Shown here: piece by piece, positions 1-7,629 of the stretch | How positions within the stretch are numbered: the first letter of the stretch is position 1 | Layout of the letters: the number at the start of each line of letters is the position of its first letter | Source of the DNA: Candidatus Woesearchaeota archaeon | GTDB taxonomy: Archaea; Nanobdellota; Nanobdellia; SCGC-AAA011-G17; JACPNG01 | Assembly (NCBI GenBank): GCA_016185555.1 | Contig: JACPNI010000047.1 | Span: 1 to 18,342, forward strand | Direction: 5' to 3' | Length of the DNA: 18,342 bases | Translations under genes and position numbers: made by a program | The notes under the pieces: model-generated | What the model was told of the DNA's origin: nothing | What the model saw: the letters and a program-made list of their open reading frames with translations, nothing else | Database searches by the model: none

Positions 1-1056
1 ACATTAACAATGAATTCTACTCTAAACCAGACATTCAATAATACAGATACATACACACCACAGTACATACTGATAAGCAACCTGACAAAAGGCAAATACT
101 ACTGGAATGTATCCTGTGCAGATACATTGAACAGGATAAATACTTCAGAAACCTTCCTCACGAAGCTTGGCTATCTTCCACCGGCTATAACAACCATTAA
201 TGAAATATACAGGAATGGGAAGGAAAGGATCTTTGAACTGGTAATACAGAATAATGCAACTAAATTCATGGAAAACATCTCCTGGACCTTTGATACAGGA
301 GAGAATGTAGTAATAAACAGCACATTACCGGTTATACTTAATTATTCGGAATTAACATTTATCTACATACCATTCACATACTCAGATAATAAATTATACA
401 ATATAACAGCAAAAGCATCATATAATGCTGATCCAAATGAATCATTAAATGTAACATATACAGCAACATCAGATGTAAGAATCTTTAACATATCAAGCTT
501 AAAAACCTTAAGCCAGAACTTCTCAAGATTCATATTTGAATACAGGATAATTAATGCCTATGGAAACAATAATTCAGCTTCAAACTGGTCTTTTGATACC
601 AATGGCCAGGTAATAACCAGCAATCTGGGAACAATCCTTAACACTTCTGAGAATGTAATGGTATTCATAGATTATAATTATACATCATATGGCAGCTTTA
701 TGGTTACTGTTTCAGGAATACCAGAACAATACACTAAGCCAGCTTCAATAACAGTAGACAACAAGAAACTGGAGCTTAACAGCCTGCAATTATTAAGCAA
801 TAACCTGACAAGCGTAACAGAGTTCATAATCAAGAACAAATTCAATGTAAACATCTCAGATGTCTCCTGGGTTTACAGGCCAAACAACATTACAGTAACC
901 AATAGCACCCAGAACTCTAACTTAATTGCAAATGAAACAGTCCTGGTATATGTACAATATACATACAACACATCAGGAAGCTACATCATCAATGCTACAA
1001 CAGGATCTGTTTCAGAATCAGCACAGGATTCAATGATAAAAACAATTACAATATAG
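1..1056 (+). CDS. Ig-like-repeat surface protein, 3' part (5' truncated by window)
   Basis: The frame is open to base 1, so the start lies outside the window; the ATG at 10 is probably internal. The visible 350 residues are extracellular in style: Ser/Thr/Asn-rich, beta-strand-like, with about 26 N-X-S/T sequons and no membrane segment or enzyme motif. Counting from the ATG at 10, residues 1-55 resemble the end of an FN3/Ig-like domain (a YYWNVSCAD strand). Three related units of roughly 90 residues follow (about 59-150, 158-250, 254-348). Each has a W-x-[FY] strand and a later Y-x-Y strand ending in alternating hydrophobic residues. I infer a secreted or S-layer-associated stalk protein. The gene stops 14 bases before the LamG gene, with the ribosome site overlapping its stop, so the two are probably one operon. 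No C-terminal anchor is visible. The general class is fairly sure; the family is not identified. Confidence 0.7.
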   Translation, partial: TLTMNSTLNQTFNNTDTYTPQYILISNLTKGKYYWNVSCADTLNRINTSETFLTKLGYLPPAITTINEIYRNGKERIFELVIQNNATKFMENISWTFDTGENVVINSTLPVILNYSELTFIYIPFTYSDNKLYNITAKASYNADPNESLNVTYTATSDVRIFNISSLKTLSQNFSRFIFEYRIINAYGNNNSASNWSFDTNGQVITSNLGTILNTSENVMVFIDYNYTSYGSFMVTVSGIPEQYTKPASITVDNKKLELNSLQLLSNNLTSVTEFIIKNKFNVNISDVSWVYRPNNITVTNSTQNSNLIANETVLVYVQYTYNTSGSYIINATTGSVSESAQDSMIKTITI

Positions 1057-1060
1057 GAGG
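1055..1060 (+). promoter_or_regulatory. Shine-Dalgarno site of the LamG gene
   Basis: AGGAGG overlaps the TAG stop of the upstream gene and lies 10 bases before the ATG at 1071. This supports that start and suggests coupled translation of the two surface-protein genes. Confidence 0.75.
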
Positions 1061-1070
1061 AACTTAGAAC

Positions 1071-3470
1071 ATGAACAAAAACAAGGTGAAATATACATTA
1101 AACAAAACATCATTTACAGGAAGAATGCTTTATTTCTTCAACATGTTCATCCTCCGCATAATCAGCCTAGCGAGAGCTATGTTAACTGCTAAAAACGGCA
1201 GGATATCAATAAAGAAAACAATATTCCTCGCATTGACAATAATCTCTTCAATTGCACTATTGATTGCAGTAACAAATGCAGCCTTGATTACAGATACTGA
1301 CTCGGCTGCTTACTTTAGCAGCGGTACAGTAGCTCAAACTAATATTACAGCAAGTCCGGGAAATATTACTTTAACTAATTCCTCGACAACTGCTTATTTT
1401 AGCCCGGGTAACTTTACATCTACGATATTTGATTCTGGAAGTACTAGTGCAACATGGAATAATATTTCATGGATTGAAGAGATTCCTTATGGAGAAGAAC
1501 TGCCAAATAACGGAATAGATGAGATAGCAAATGGCCTGCCTGGCGGTGCTAATATGTCTGGAAACGTTCTTTTGATGCACTTTAACAATGTTTCTTCTTA
1601 TGGGGAGAATGAAAGCAACGTTACTGATTTTTCAGGAAGAAATAATCATGGCACTCCATCAAATTCTACTGGAGCAACTGTACCTAGAACCAATACAACA
1701 GATAAAGTATTCGGTGCTGCTTCCAAAACCTTTGATGGTGTTAATGATTTTCTCAGTGCAGGTAGCTCTACTAGCCTGGATTTAACAAACAAATTTACTA
1801 TTTTATTATGGTTTAAACCAGCCAGTCTTACACAAACCAATACGTACTTAGTCAGTAAACCCGATAATGCTGGAACGAGCAATTCCTATGATGTTATTTG
1901 GGAATACGTAGATAACACTGTTGAGTTTCATGCCAGTGGATTCACTGGTTCAGATCCAAGAACTGGCTCTGGTATTCTTATTTCTGATACCTACTGGCAT
2001 AACATTGTTTATAGCTATGATGGGTCAACTTGGGCGGGTTACAGAGATGGTCTTAATATTTTTTCCGTATCAAGAACTTTTTCTCTGGCAACTTCAACAA
2101 AGAATCTATTTATCGGAAATTTTGATGGCGTGCAATTTAATTTCGGTGGATCAATAGATGAAGTAGCAATCTGGAACAGAACATTAACTAATGCAGAAAT
2201 AAGAAACCATTATTTACGAGGAGCTTTAAATCTAACATTCCAGGTCCGTTCCTGTGATGATTCTGCGTGTGTTGGAGAAGAATTTGTAGGTCCTAATAGG
2301 AATATATCACAAGCAGAAATAATGTCTGTTTCAGGTGAGAACTTAACTGGGTTGGTTGCTTTATATCATTTTAACAACCAATCTAATTTAGGAGAGAATG
2401 AAAGCAATATCACTGATAGTTCCGGAAGAAATAATCATGGAATCTCTTATGGAACTTCGGTACCTAGGACAAATACAATAGACAAGATGTTTGGGACAGC
2501 TTCCAAGACATTTGATGGAAGCAATGATTATATCAATGTGAGCAATGAAGGAAACTTTGATTTTGAATATACTAATCCCTTCTCATTTGAGGCGTGGGCA
2601 AGGAGCAACGATGTTACTGGTGGCAGTCAAGGTATTGTTGTAAAGCAAAATGGTGTTACTAATGGTATTAGTTTACAATTCCAATCCAGCAAAGCACGCT
2701 TTTATCTGCTTGCTGGCGGCGCAGTATGTCCTGAACTGAATAGTCAAAACATTCTTAGCAATACATGGTATCATATTACAGGAACTAGTGACGGTTCAAC
2801 ACTTAGATTATATGTTGACGGCATACGAGTGGCTTCAGCTGCTATCACTTGTGCTTCTTCAATCTTAACTGATTATATGGTAACAATTGGTAACATTCCA
2901 GTCGGAGGATATACAACATATCCTCTAAATGGCAACATAGACGAAGTAGCAATATGGAACAGAACATTAACAGCGGCTGAAATATTGAATCATTATAACA
3001 GGGGGGTTTCTCAAAGAAAGTCTTTTACAAATTCTACTTTTAATAGTTTAAGCAATATTAGTTCAAACAGATGGTTCCAGTATAATGCTTACTTTACTAC
3101 ACAGAATACTGGCTATACACCTGTACTTAAAGAAGTAAACATTAATTACAATACAGGGTTTACAAATAATGAGACAATAAGCAGTAGTGCTATTGTAACT
3201 GGCATCCAAAATGTAATTCCTGCAGCTACAATATACGCAAACCAACAGGCATATATAGTAAACTCATCCGGAAGCCAAGTGCTGGGAAGGTTTGACAGGG
3301 TTGCTGCATTCGGAAATCAAAGATGGGCTTTCAACTACATTAATACCGGAGAATCCTATACAAACATGAAAGGCCTTGGGAATACACTGTATATCTGGGA
3401 GAATTCTTCATTATTAGAGGCGCAGATAACACAACAGGTACAGGACTTGATCAATAAAACCAAGGTTTAA
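1071..3470 (+). CDS. Double LamG-domain surface protein
   Basis: This 799-residue protein is probably secreted or membrane-anchored. Residues 21-38 and 50-69 are hydrophobic; the second segment ends in VTNAA and looks like a signal anchor or signal peptide. Two concanavalin-A/LamG-like (laminin G, carbohydrate- or protein-binding) domains follow at about 165-386 and 427-645. Each begins with a [ML]xHFNN strand and ends with the same IDEVAIWNRTLT..EI.NHY.RG motif, the usual end of LamG_3-type domains. The two copies are similar enough at DNA level to show internal duplication. Residues 705-799 form a compact Trp/Tyr-containing module without sequons in its core, possibly an attachment or sorting domain; I do not know its family. 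More than 20 N-glycosylation sequons are present. The start is set by the AGGAGG site. The stop codon lies in the loop of a terminator-like hairpin. Likely a cell-surface adhesin; the ligand is unknown. Confidence 0.8.
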   Translation: MNKNKVKYTLNKTSFTGRMLYFFNMFILRIISLARAMLTAKNGRISIKKTIFLALTIISSIALLIAVTNAALITDTDSAAYFSSGTVAQTNITASPGNITLTNSSTTAYFSPGNFTSTIFDSGSTSATWNNISWIEEIPYGEELPNNGIDEIANGLPGGANMSGNVLLMHFNNVSSYGENESNVTDFSGRNNHGTPSNSTGATVPRTNTTDKVFGAASKTFDGVNDFLSAGSSTSLDLTNKFTILLWFKPASLTQTNTYLVSKPDNAGTSNSYDVIWEYVDNTVEFHASGFTGSDPRTGSGILISDTYWHNIVYSYDGSTWAGYRDGLNIFSVSRTFSLATSTKNLFIGNFDGVQFNFGGSIDEVAIWNRTLTNAEIRNHYLRGALNLTFQVRSCDDSACVGEEFVGPNRNISQAEIMSVSGENLTGLVALYHFNNQSNLGENESNITDSSGRNNHGISYGTSVPRTNTIDKMFGTASKTFDGSNDYINVSNEGNFDFEYTNPFSFEAWARSNDVTGGSQGIVVKQNGVTNGISLQFQSSKARFYLLAGGAVCPELNSQNILSNTWYHITGTSDGSTLRLYVDGIRVASAAITCASSILTDYMVTIGNIPVGGYTTYPLNGNIDEVAIWNRTLTAAEILNHYNRGVSQRKSFTNSTFNSLSNISSNRWFQYNAYFTTQNTGYTPVLKEVNINYNTGFTNNETISSSAIVTGIQNVIPAATIYANQQAYIVNSSGSQVLGRFDRVAAFGNQRWAFNYINTGESYTNMKGLGNTLYIWENSSLLEAQITQQVQDLINKTKV

Positions 3471-3478
3471 TCCTTGGT
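3459..3478. terminator. Bidirectional hairpin terminator between convergent genes
   Basis: A perfect 7-bp inverted repeat (ACCAAGG / CCTTGGT) with a 6-base loop sits exactly between the convergent LamG and glycosyltransferase genes. The loop holds the LamG TAA stop. T-rich sequence follows on the plus strand (CTATTTTT), and TTTTATTG follows on the minus strand, so it could end transcription both ways. Function is inferred from position and symmetry. Confidence 0.6.
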
Positions 3479-4621
3479 CTATTTTTCATAATCTGAATCA
3501 AGCACTTTTCTTATTTCAAAAGCTTTTTTGCTTCCTATTTTCTCTACACTTCTTAGTTGTTCTTCATCAGCATTAACTATCTTGTCCCATGAAAACTTGT
3601 TCAAGATAAATTTTCTTCTTGATAAACTGTCTTTTGGCGTTTCTTTTTTGTAAATTGCTTCAATAAGCCCATCATAAAATGAATTTAAATCTGGTTTAGT
3701 CTGTATAGTATAATCTTTGAATTTCTTTAAATCATAAATATTAGTACAAACAACCAGTTTACCTAAAGCAAGATACTCACGAACCTTCATAGAGTTTCTA
3801 TACTTATTTGGTTCTCTATCAGCATAATAACATACACAAATATCAGCCGCCATTAATAATTCTGGCATCAGTTTAGAATCATTAATCTGTCCTGTAAAAA
3901 TAATCTTATCGAATACTTCTAGTTTTTTAGCAAGCTCTTTTATCTCATTTAATCTTATTCCCCCACCGATTATTAGAAATCTTACATTCTTTACATGCTC
4001 TGTTATTTTTTTGAAAATATACATTAAATCAAGAACTTCAATAGCTGTATAATTAAGATGGCCACTAAAGCATATTACTCTTTCTTCATCTTTTATGCCT
4101 AGTTTTTCTCTTGGTTTTTTATAACTATACTTTTCAGGATCAAAGAATTTAACATCTACCCCCTGTTCTATATCAATTATTTTGTCCTCTTTTACACCCC
4201 AGTTCTTTATTACATAATTCTTAAGTTCAGTATTATCCTGGATTGTAACGATATCAGAATAATTTACAATAAATTTTTGCGAGGTTTCAATTAATTTTGA
4301 AGCTATGCCTGTTCTATAGCTATGGTCTAAATCATCCAAGTCAACAATAACCTTAGAACCATTAAAACAACCATTTAGTAAACCAGCTATACCGCCAGTT
4401 GGAAATGGCTTAAGCACCATAAGATAGTCAAATTTTTTATTTAATGCCCTTATTATATTATATGGTGTAAAAACCAGATAATCCAAATAGAGTTTAAGCT
4501 TTGGATGTGGTTTAAAATAATAAACATCTACTCCATTATTTTTAAGTGCATTCGCTATATACCTTCCTCTTAACGAAGCACCTGTCCCTATTGGGTTTGA
4601 GGATATAATGCCGATTTTCAT
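3479..4621 (-). CDS. GT4-family (GT-B fold) glycosyltransferase
   Basis: This 380-residue protein is of usual length for GT4 enzymes, which transfer sugars from nucleotide donors to lipid-linked or surface glycans on the cytoplasmic face. The N-terminal Rossmann domain starts MKIGIISSNPIGTGASLRGRYIANAL, matching the acceptor-side start of this family. The C-terminal donor domain shows ERVICFSGHLNYT (about 180-195), FLIIGGG, a KIIFTGQI strand, and a late SMKVREYLALGKLVV segment that corresponds to the donor-binding E..A.GKP motif with its Glu kept. There is no signal peptide. It is divergent from the SDR gene and convergent with the LamG gene. The ATG lies about 28 bases from a TATA box, so the mRNA is probably leaderless. 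The sugar and acceptor cannot be told from sequence. Context suggests surface-glycan or glycolipid assembly. Confidence 0.85.
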   Translation of the reverse strand: MKIGIISSNPIGTGASLRGRYIANALKNNGVDVYYFKPHPKLKLYLDYLVFTPYNIIRALNKKFDYLMVLKPFPTGGIAGLLNGCFNGSKVIVDLDDLDHSYRTGIASKLIETSQKFIVNYSDIVTIQDNTELKNYVIKNWGVKEDKIIDIEQGVDVKFFDPEKYSYKKPREKLGIKDEERVICFSGHLNYTAIEVLDLMYIFKKITEHVKNVRFLIIGGGIRLNEIKELAKKLEVFDKIIFTGQINDSKLMPELLMAADICVCYYADREPNKYRNSMKVREYLALGKLVVCTNIYDLKKFKDYTIQTKPDLNSFYDGLIEAIYKKETPKDSLSRRKFILNKFSWDKIVNADEEQLRSVEKIGSKKAFEIRKVLDSDYEK

Positions 4622-4644
4622 TAGATATGTGGTGTTAATAAGTT

Positions 4645-4652
4645 ATTTAAAT
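4645..4652. promoter_or_regulatory. Palindromic TATA box shared by divergent promoters
   Basis: ATTTAAAT is a perfect palindrome and the only good TATA-like element between the two divergent genes. Its centre is about 27 bases from the glycosyltransferase ATG (minus strand, 4621) and about 25 bases from the SDR ATG at 4673. That is the archaeal TATA-to-start spacing for leaderless mRNAs in both directions. It is inferred from spacing only. Confidence 0.55.
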
Positions 4653-4672
4653 GTATTTTTGGGTTGCTCTTT

Positions 4673-5677
4673 ATGGATAAGGTTTTAGTAACAGGGGCTA
4701 ATGGCTTTATAGGGCAGCATCTGGTTAAAAAACTTATAGAAAAGGGCTATTTGGTTTATAGTTTAGTCATGCCTAATACTTCTTTAGGAGAATTGGCTCT
4801 TTTAGATAATAAAAATATGAAGATTGTTCAGGGTAATCTTACTGATTACAGTTCTTTATTAAATGCAACAAAGGAAGTTAATGCAGTGATACACCTTGCC
4901 GGGATAGTTAAGTATGTTAATGTTAGTGATGATTTTTATTGGAATGTTAATGTTAAGGGCACAGAGAATCTTTTAAAAGCATGTATTGAAAACAGGCTTA
5001 AGCTTAAGAGGTTTATCTATTGTAGTACTGTTGATGTTTATGGTGGTTTGGAAGATAAAAATGAAGTAATAAATGAAGATTTTCAACCAAAACCTAAAGG
5101 AATCTATAGCAAAACCAAGTATGAATCTGAATTGGTTTGTAATAAATATTTTCAAGAATATAAAATACCAATAACAATACTAAGACCAGGCAGGGTTTAT
5201 GGTGAAGGTGATTTAACTTTCCTGCCTTTTTTAAAGTTAATCAAAAGAAAGTTGTATTTTAATATAGGCACTCAGGATAAATATATGTCTTCTATACATG
5301 TTGAAAATTTGGCTAATGCATTTATTTTGGCTTTAGAGAACCCTAAAGCTATAGGGAATACATATATTATAACCAATGATGGGGTTGTTACAAAAAAAGA
5401 GTTTGCAAATACTATAGCATCAGAATTAAATGTTAAATTAAATAATCTTTCGATTCCCAAGTCTTTTGTCATGCCGCCAGTATACATTCTTGAGAAGTTA
5501 TATTGTATCATAGGAAAGAATCCACCGTTCAGCACAAAAAAATTAGAATTCTTCTTACAATCTAAAAGATATAGCATAGAAAAAGCTAAAAAAGAACTAG
5601 GTTATAAGCAACAAATTAGTATTAAAGAAGGGATAAGGAAAACAGTTGAATGGTACAAGAAGAGGAACCTTATATGA
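4673..5677 (+). CDS. Extended SDR, NAD-dependent sugar epimerase/dehydratase (copy 1)
   Basis: This is a 334-residue extended short-chain dehydrogenase/reductase. It has the N-terminal Rossmann motif G8-A-N-G11-F-I-G14, the conserved GNLTD and HLAG strands, the WNVNVKGTENLL helix, catalytic Ser/Thr at 118-119 and Tyr145-x-x-x-Lys149 (YSKTK), then RPGRVYGEGD. Family members epimerise, dehydrate or oxidise nucleotide sugars, or act on sterol-like alcohols (the HpnA/3-beta-HSD branch); the substrate is not predictable. I prefer the ATG at 4673 over an in-frame TTG at 4664, because translation then begins right at the motif and the TATA spacing fits. It is a clear paralog of the SDR at 11888, with stretches almost identical at DNA level. 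It is followed after 79 bases by the B12-type radical SAM gene, which has its own TATA box. Confidence 0.88.
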   Translation: MDKVLVTGANGFIGQHLVKKLIEKGYLVYSLVMPNTSLGELALLDNKNMKIVQGNLTDYSSLLNATKEVNAVIHLAGIVKYVNVSDDFYWNVNVKGTENLLKACIENRLKLKRFIYCSTVDVYGGLEDKNEVINEDFQPKPKGIYSKTKYESELVCNKYFQEYKIPITILRPGRVYGEGDLTFLPFLKLIKRKLYFNIGTQDKYMSSIHVENLANAFILALENPKAIGNTYIITNDGVVTKKEFANTIASELNVKLNNLSIPKSFVMPPVYILEKLYCIIGKNPPFSTKKLEFFLQSKRYSIEKAKKELGYKQQISIKEGIRKTVEWYKKRNLI

Positions 5678-5723
5678 TATTTAATTTGAGTGTCTTATTT
5701 GCGGTTAATATTATACAGTCATT

Positions 5724-5734
5724 AAATTTAAAAA
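5724..5734 (+). promoter_or_regulatory. TATA box of the B12-type radical SAM gene
   Basis: AAATTTAAAAA is centred about 28 bases before the ATG at 5757. This fits a separate promoter giving a leaderless or nearly leaderless transcript. There is no convincing Shine-Dalgarno site. Confidence 0.45.
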
Positions 5735-5756
5735 AGCATTTTAGGTAATATATAAT

Positions 5757-7217
5757 ATGAAAGTTTTAATAATACACCCCCCTTGGCCCGGTCCCGGTTA
5801 TGGTTTAAGAAGCCAGAATAGATGGCCCAGGAAGAAAGGCGATAAAAGCAATAGGTATCCTGTTTATCTATGCTATGTTGGAACAGTGCTTAAAACCAAT
5901 GGTTATGATGTTGAATTTATAGACAGCGTATTCCAGGATTTGGATTATGAACAAACCTATAATGAAATAGCGAAAAGAAAACCAGATTTTATTTTTGTTG
6001 AAACAGCAACACCGACCATAAACTATGATATTGAATTTATTAGTGAAATTAAAAAAAGATTTCCAGAGATTAGGATAGTTTTAGCTGGAACACATGTAAC
6101 CCATTTCCCAGAAAGAACATTAAAGGATAGTAAGGTAGATGTCATTGTCAAAGGCGAGATGGATTATACTACATTAAATGCAATTAATGCCTTGGCTAAG
6201 AATACACCATTAAGTGAAGTTAAAGGTATTGCTTATCGAGATGGTGATAAAATAATTAATAATGAACCCGCTCCTTTGATTGAAAATTTAGATGAGCTTC
6301 CTTTTCCAGACAGAGACTTGATACCACATCAATGGTATTTTGAAGGCCACGTTGTAAATAAACCTTTTACATTTATTGTTGGCGGCAGGGGCTGTCCCTT
6401 TAGATGTACTTTTTGTTTATGGCCGAATACTTGGCAAAATCATGAAATAAGGTATAGGTCTGTAGAAAATGTTGTTAAAGAAATAAAATGGTTAAAAGAA
6501 AAATACGGTATGAAGGAGATTTTATTTGATGAAGATACATTTAATGTTCATAAATGGAGGGTAGTTGATTTATGTAAGGCAATGGTTGAGAATGATGCAA
6601 CTATTAAGTTTTCATGCAGCTGTAGGGTACATCCTATGGATGAAGAGATGCTTGGTTGGATGAAGAAAGCTGGATGTAGGTTAATATTTTATGGCGCAGA
6701 ATCAGCAAACCAGGAAACACTCAATAAAGTTAAGAAAGGACAAACAGTTGAGCAGATAAGAAATGCATTCAAGCTAACTAAAAAAGCAGGTATTGCTGTT
6801 CATGGAAATTTCATGCTTGGTTTTCCATGGGAGACTGAAGAAGATACTGAAAGAACGATACAGTTAGCTTTAGAAATGGATCCTGATACTGTTCAATTTT
6901 CTTTGGTCTTTCCGCATCCAGGAACTGAGATGTATGAACAAGCAATTAGTGAAGGATGGTTCTATGATGGAATAGCAGAAAACTTTGATGCTTTTGACAT
7001 GGTTAAAGGTCCGGTAATGAAAGCAACAACACCTAAGCATGTTCTTGATAATGCAATAGCTAGGGCACATGCTAAATTCTTCTTTAGGCCTTCTTATATA
7101 ATGAAGCAGGCATTAAAAGTTAGGAGCGGGGAAGATCTTAAAAGATTGTTCAAGGGTGCCCATTCTGTAATAAAGGGAAAGATATTGTATAATCTCAAGG
7201 TTGCCGGTACTGATTAA
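5757..7217 (+). CDS. B12-binding-type radical SAM enzyme, HpnJ/calditol-synthase-like
   Basis: This 486-residue protein has the two-domain layout of B12-dependent radical SAM enzymes. The N-terminal domain (about 1-190) starts MKVLIIHPPWPGPGYGLR and carries AGTHVTHFPERTL at 110-122, but no classical DxHxxG cobalamin-ligand motif. The radical SAM core has C213-PFR-C217-TF-C220 followed by LWPNTW, then KFSCSCR, FYGAESAN, HGNFMLGFPWET (349-360) and FSLVFPHPGTEMYEQA (381-396). The CTFCLWP..T signature with a following H..R.RS segment, and HG.F.LG.P.ET with PGTE.Y..A, are as I recall them from HpnJ, which makes the cyclitol ether of bacteriohopanepolyols. Archaeal calditol synthase was found as an HpnJ homolog. 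I infer a radical rearrangement or C-C bond formation on a sugar or lipid. The reaction is unproven, and other B12 radical SAM branches (BchE-like, GDGT ring or tetraether synthases) remain possible. The gene's last codons recur at 8797-8826. Confidence 0.82.
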   Translation: MKVLIIHPPWPGPGYGLRSQNRWPRKKGDKSNRYPVYLCYVGTVLKTNGYDVEFIDSVFQDLDYEQTYNEIAKRKPDFIFVETATPTINYDIEFISEIKKRFPEIRIVLAGTHVTHFPERTLKDSKVDVIVKGEMDYTTLNAINALAKNTPLSEVKGIAYRDGDKIINNEPAPLIENLDELPFPDRDLIPHQWYFEGHVVNKPFTFIVGGRGCPFRCTFCLWPNTWQNHEIRYRSVENVVKEIKWLKEKYGMKEILFDEDTFNVHKWRVVDLCKAMVENDATIKFSCSCRVHPMDEEMLGWMKKAGCRLIFYGAESANQETLNKVKKGQTVEQIRNAFKLTKKAGIAVHGNFMLGFPWETEEDTERTIQLALEMDPDTVQFSLVFPHPGTEMYEQAISEGWFYDGIAENFDAFDMVKGPVMKATTPKHVLDNAIARAHAKFFFRPSYIMKQALKVRSGEDLKRLFKGAHSVIKGKILYNLKVAGTD

Positions 7218-7227
7218 GATTAGAAAA
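7191..7227 (+). repeat. Direct repeat copy 1 (3' end of radical SAM gene and flank)
   Basis: This segment covers the last codons (NLKVAGTD, stop) and 10 bases after the stop. It recurs at 8797-8833 with three C-to-T differences: two in the first six bases and one in the following 31-base core. See the findings for its meaning. Confidence 0.85.
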
Positions 7228-7239
7228 GCATGAGCGTAA

Positions 7240-7250
7240 TTTTTAAAAAT
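7240..7250 (+). promoter_or_regulatory. Possible TATA box of the DUF2683 gene
   Basis: TTTTTAAAAAT is centred about 59 bases before the ATG at 7304, which would give a leader of about 30 bases holding the GGTGAT ribosome site. A TATACAAA element near 7261 is an alternative with a shorter leader. The choice cannot be made from sequence. Confidence 0.3.
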
Positions 7251-7291
7251 TAACCGAAAGATATACAAATAAGTTAGACTTAGTTAAAATA

Positions 7292-7298
7292 AGGTGAT
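7292..7298 (+). promoter_or_regulatory. Shine-Dalgarno site of the DUF2683 gene
   Basis: AGGTGAT matches the anti-Shine-Dalgarno end of archaeal 16S rRNA and lies 5 bases before the ATG at 7304. It fixes that start, unlike the neighbouring leaderless genes. Confidence 0.65.
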
Positions 7299-7303
7299 AT
7301 AAT

Positions 7304-7537
7304 ATGGTACAAGCACTAATAGAAATAGATGAAAATACAAATAGGGTATTAAATGTTGTTAAAGCTAAATATGGGCTGAAAGATAAAGGGGAGGCTATAA
7401 AAGTTGTTGTAGAGAAATATATTGAAGAAGAGAATGAACCAGAATTAAGGCCAGAATATTTAGAGAAACTTAAGAAAATAAGAAAAGGAAAGTATATTGG
7501 TTTTAATTCTATAGAGGAAATTACCAAAACAAAATAA
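7304..7537 (+). CDS. DUF2683-family antitoxin-like protein, apparently orphan
   Basis: This 77-residue protein begins MVQALIEIDENTNRVLNVVKAKYGLKDKGEAIKVVVEKY. That is a short beta strand followed by two helices, the ribbon-helix-helix plan of VapB/RelB-type antitoxins. I recognise the wording as archaeal DUF2683 (small proteins usually placed before a RelE/ParE-like toxin). The C-terminal half (ELRPEYLEKLKKIRKGKYIGFNSIEEI) is the toxin-wrapping tail expected for such antitoxins and ends normally. No toxin gene follows: 92 bases lead to the MNT start and hold only that gene's promoter and operator. It may therefore be a solitary antitoxin or regulator, or the remnant of a pair. Antitoxin function is inferred from family knowledge. 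Confidence 0.72.
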   Translation: MVQALIEIDENTNRVLNVVKAKYGLKDKGEAIKVVVEKYIEEENEPELRPEYLEKLKKIRKGKYIGFNSIEEITKTK

Positions 7538-7570
7538 TTCAGAATAAATAAAATTCTGGAACAGCGAAAG

Positions 7571-7580
7571 GTTTAAATAC
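7571..7580 (+). promoter_or_regulatory. BRE/TATA promoter of the MNT-HEPN operon
   Basis: TTTAAATA at 7572-7579 is preceded by purine-rich GCGAAAG, a good BRE-like element. The predicted transcription start about 27 bases downstream falls at 7602-7603, the exact centre of the palindrome at 7594-7611. Confidence 0.6.
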
Positions 7581-7593
7581 TATATTGATTAAA

Positions 7594-7611
7594 AGTCAAT
7601 ATATATTGACT
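7594..7611. promoter_or_regulatory. 18-bp perfect palindrome, probable operator of MNT-HEPN
   Basis: AGTCAATATATATTGACT is a perfect 18-bp inverted repeat centred on the predicted start of transcription. A third half-site (ATTGA at 7584-7588) lies just upstream. Its place and symmetry fit a dimeric DNA-binding repressor; the winged-helix half of the adjacent MNT protein is the obvious candidate. Binding is inferred. Confidence 0.55.
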
Positions 7612-7629
7612 AAACAGCAATATCAAAAA

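Noticed and set aside
1646..1882. Minus-strand open frame inside the LamG gene
   Set aside because: It overlaps strongly supported LamG coding sequence, has no promoter or ribosome site and no recognisable motif.
5272..5577. Minus-strand 101-codon frame inside SDR copy 1
   Set aside because: It is a shadow of conserved SDR sequence; the paralog at 11888 conserves the plus-strand protein.
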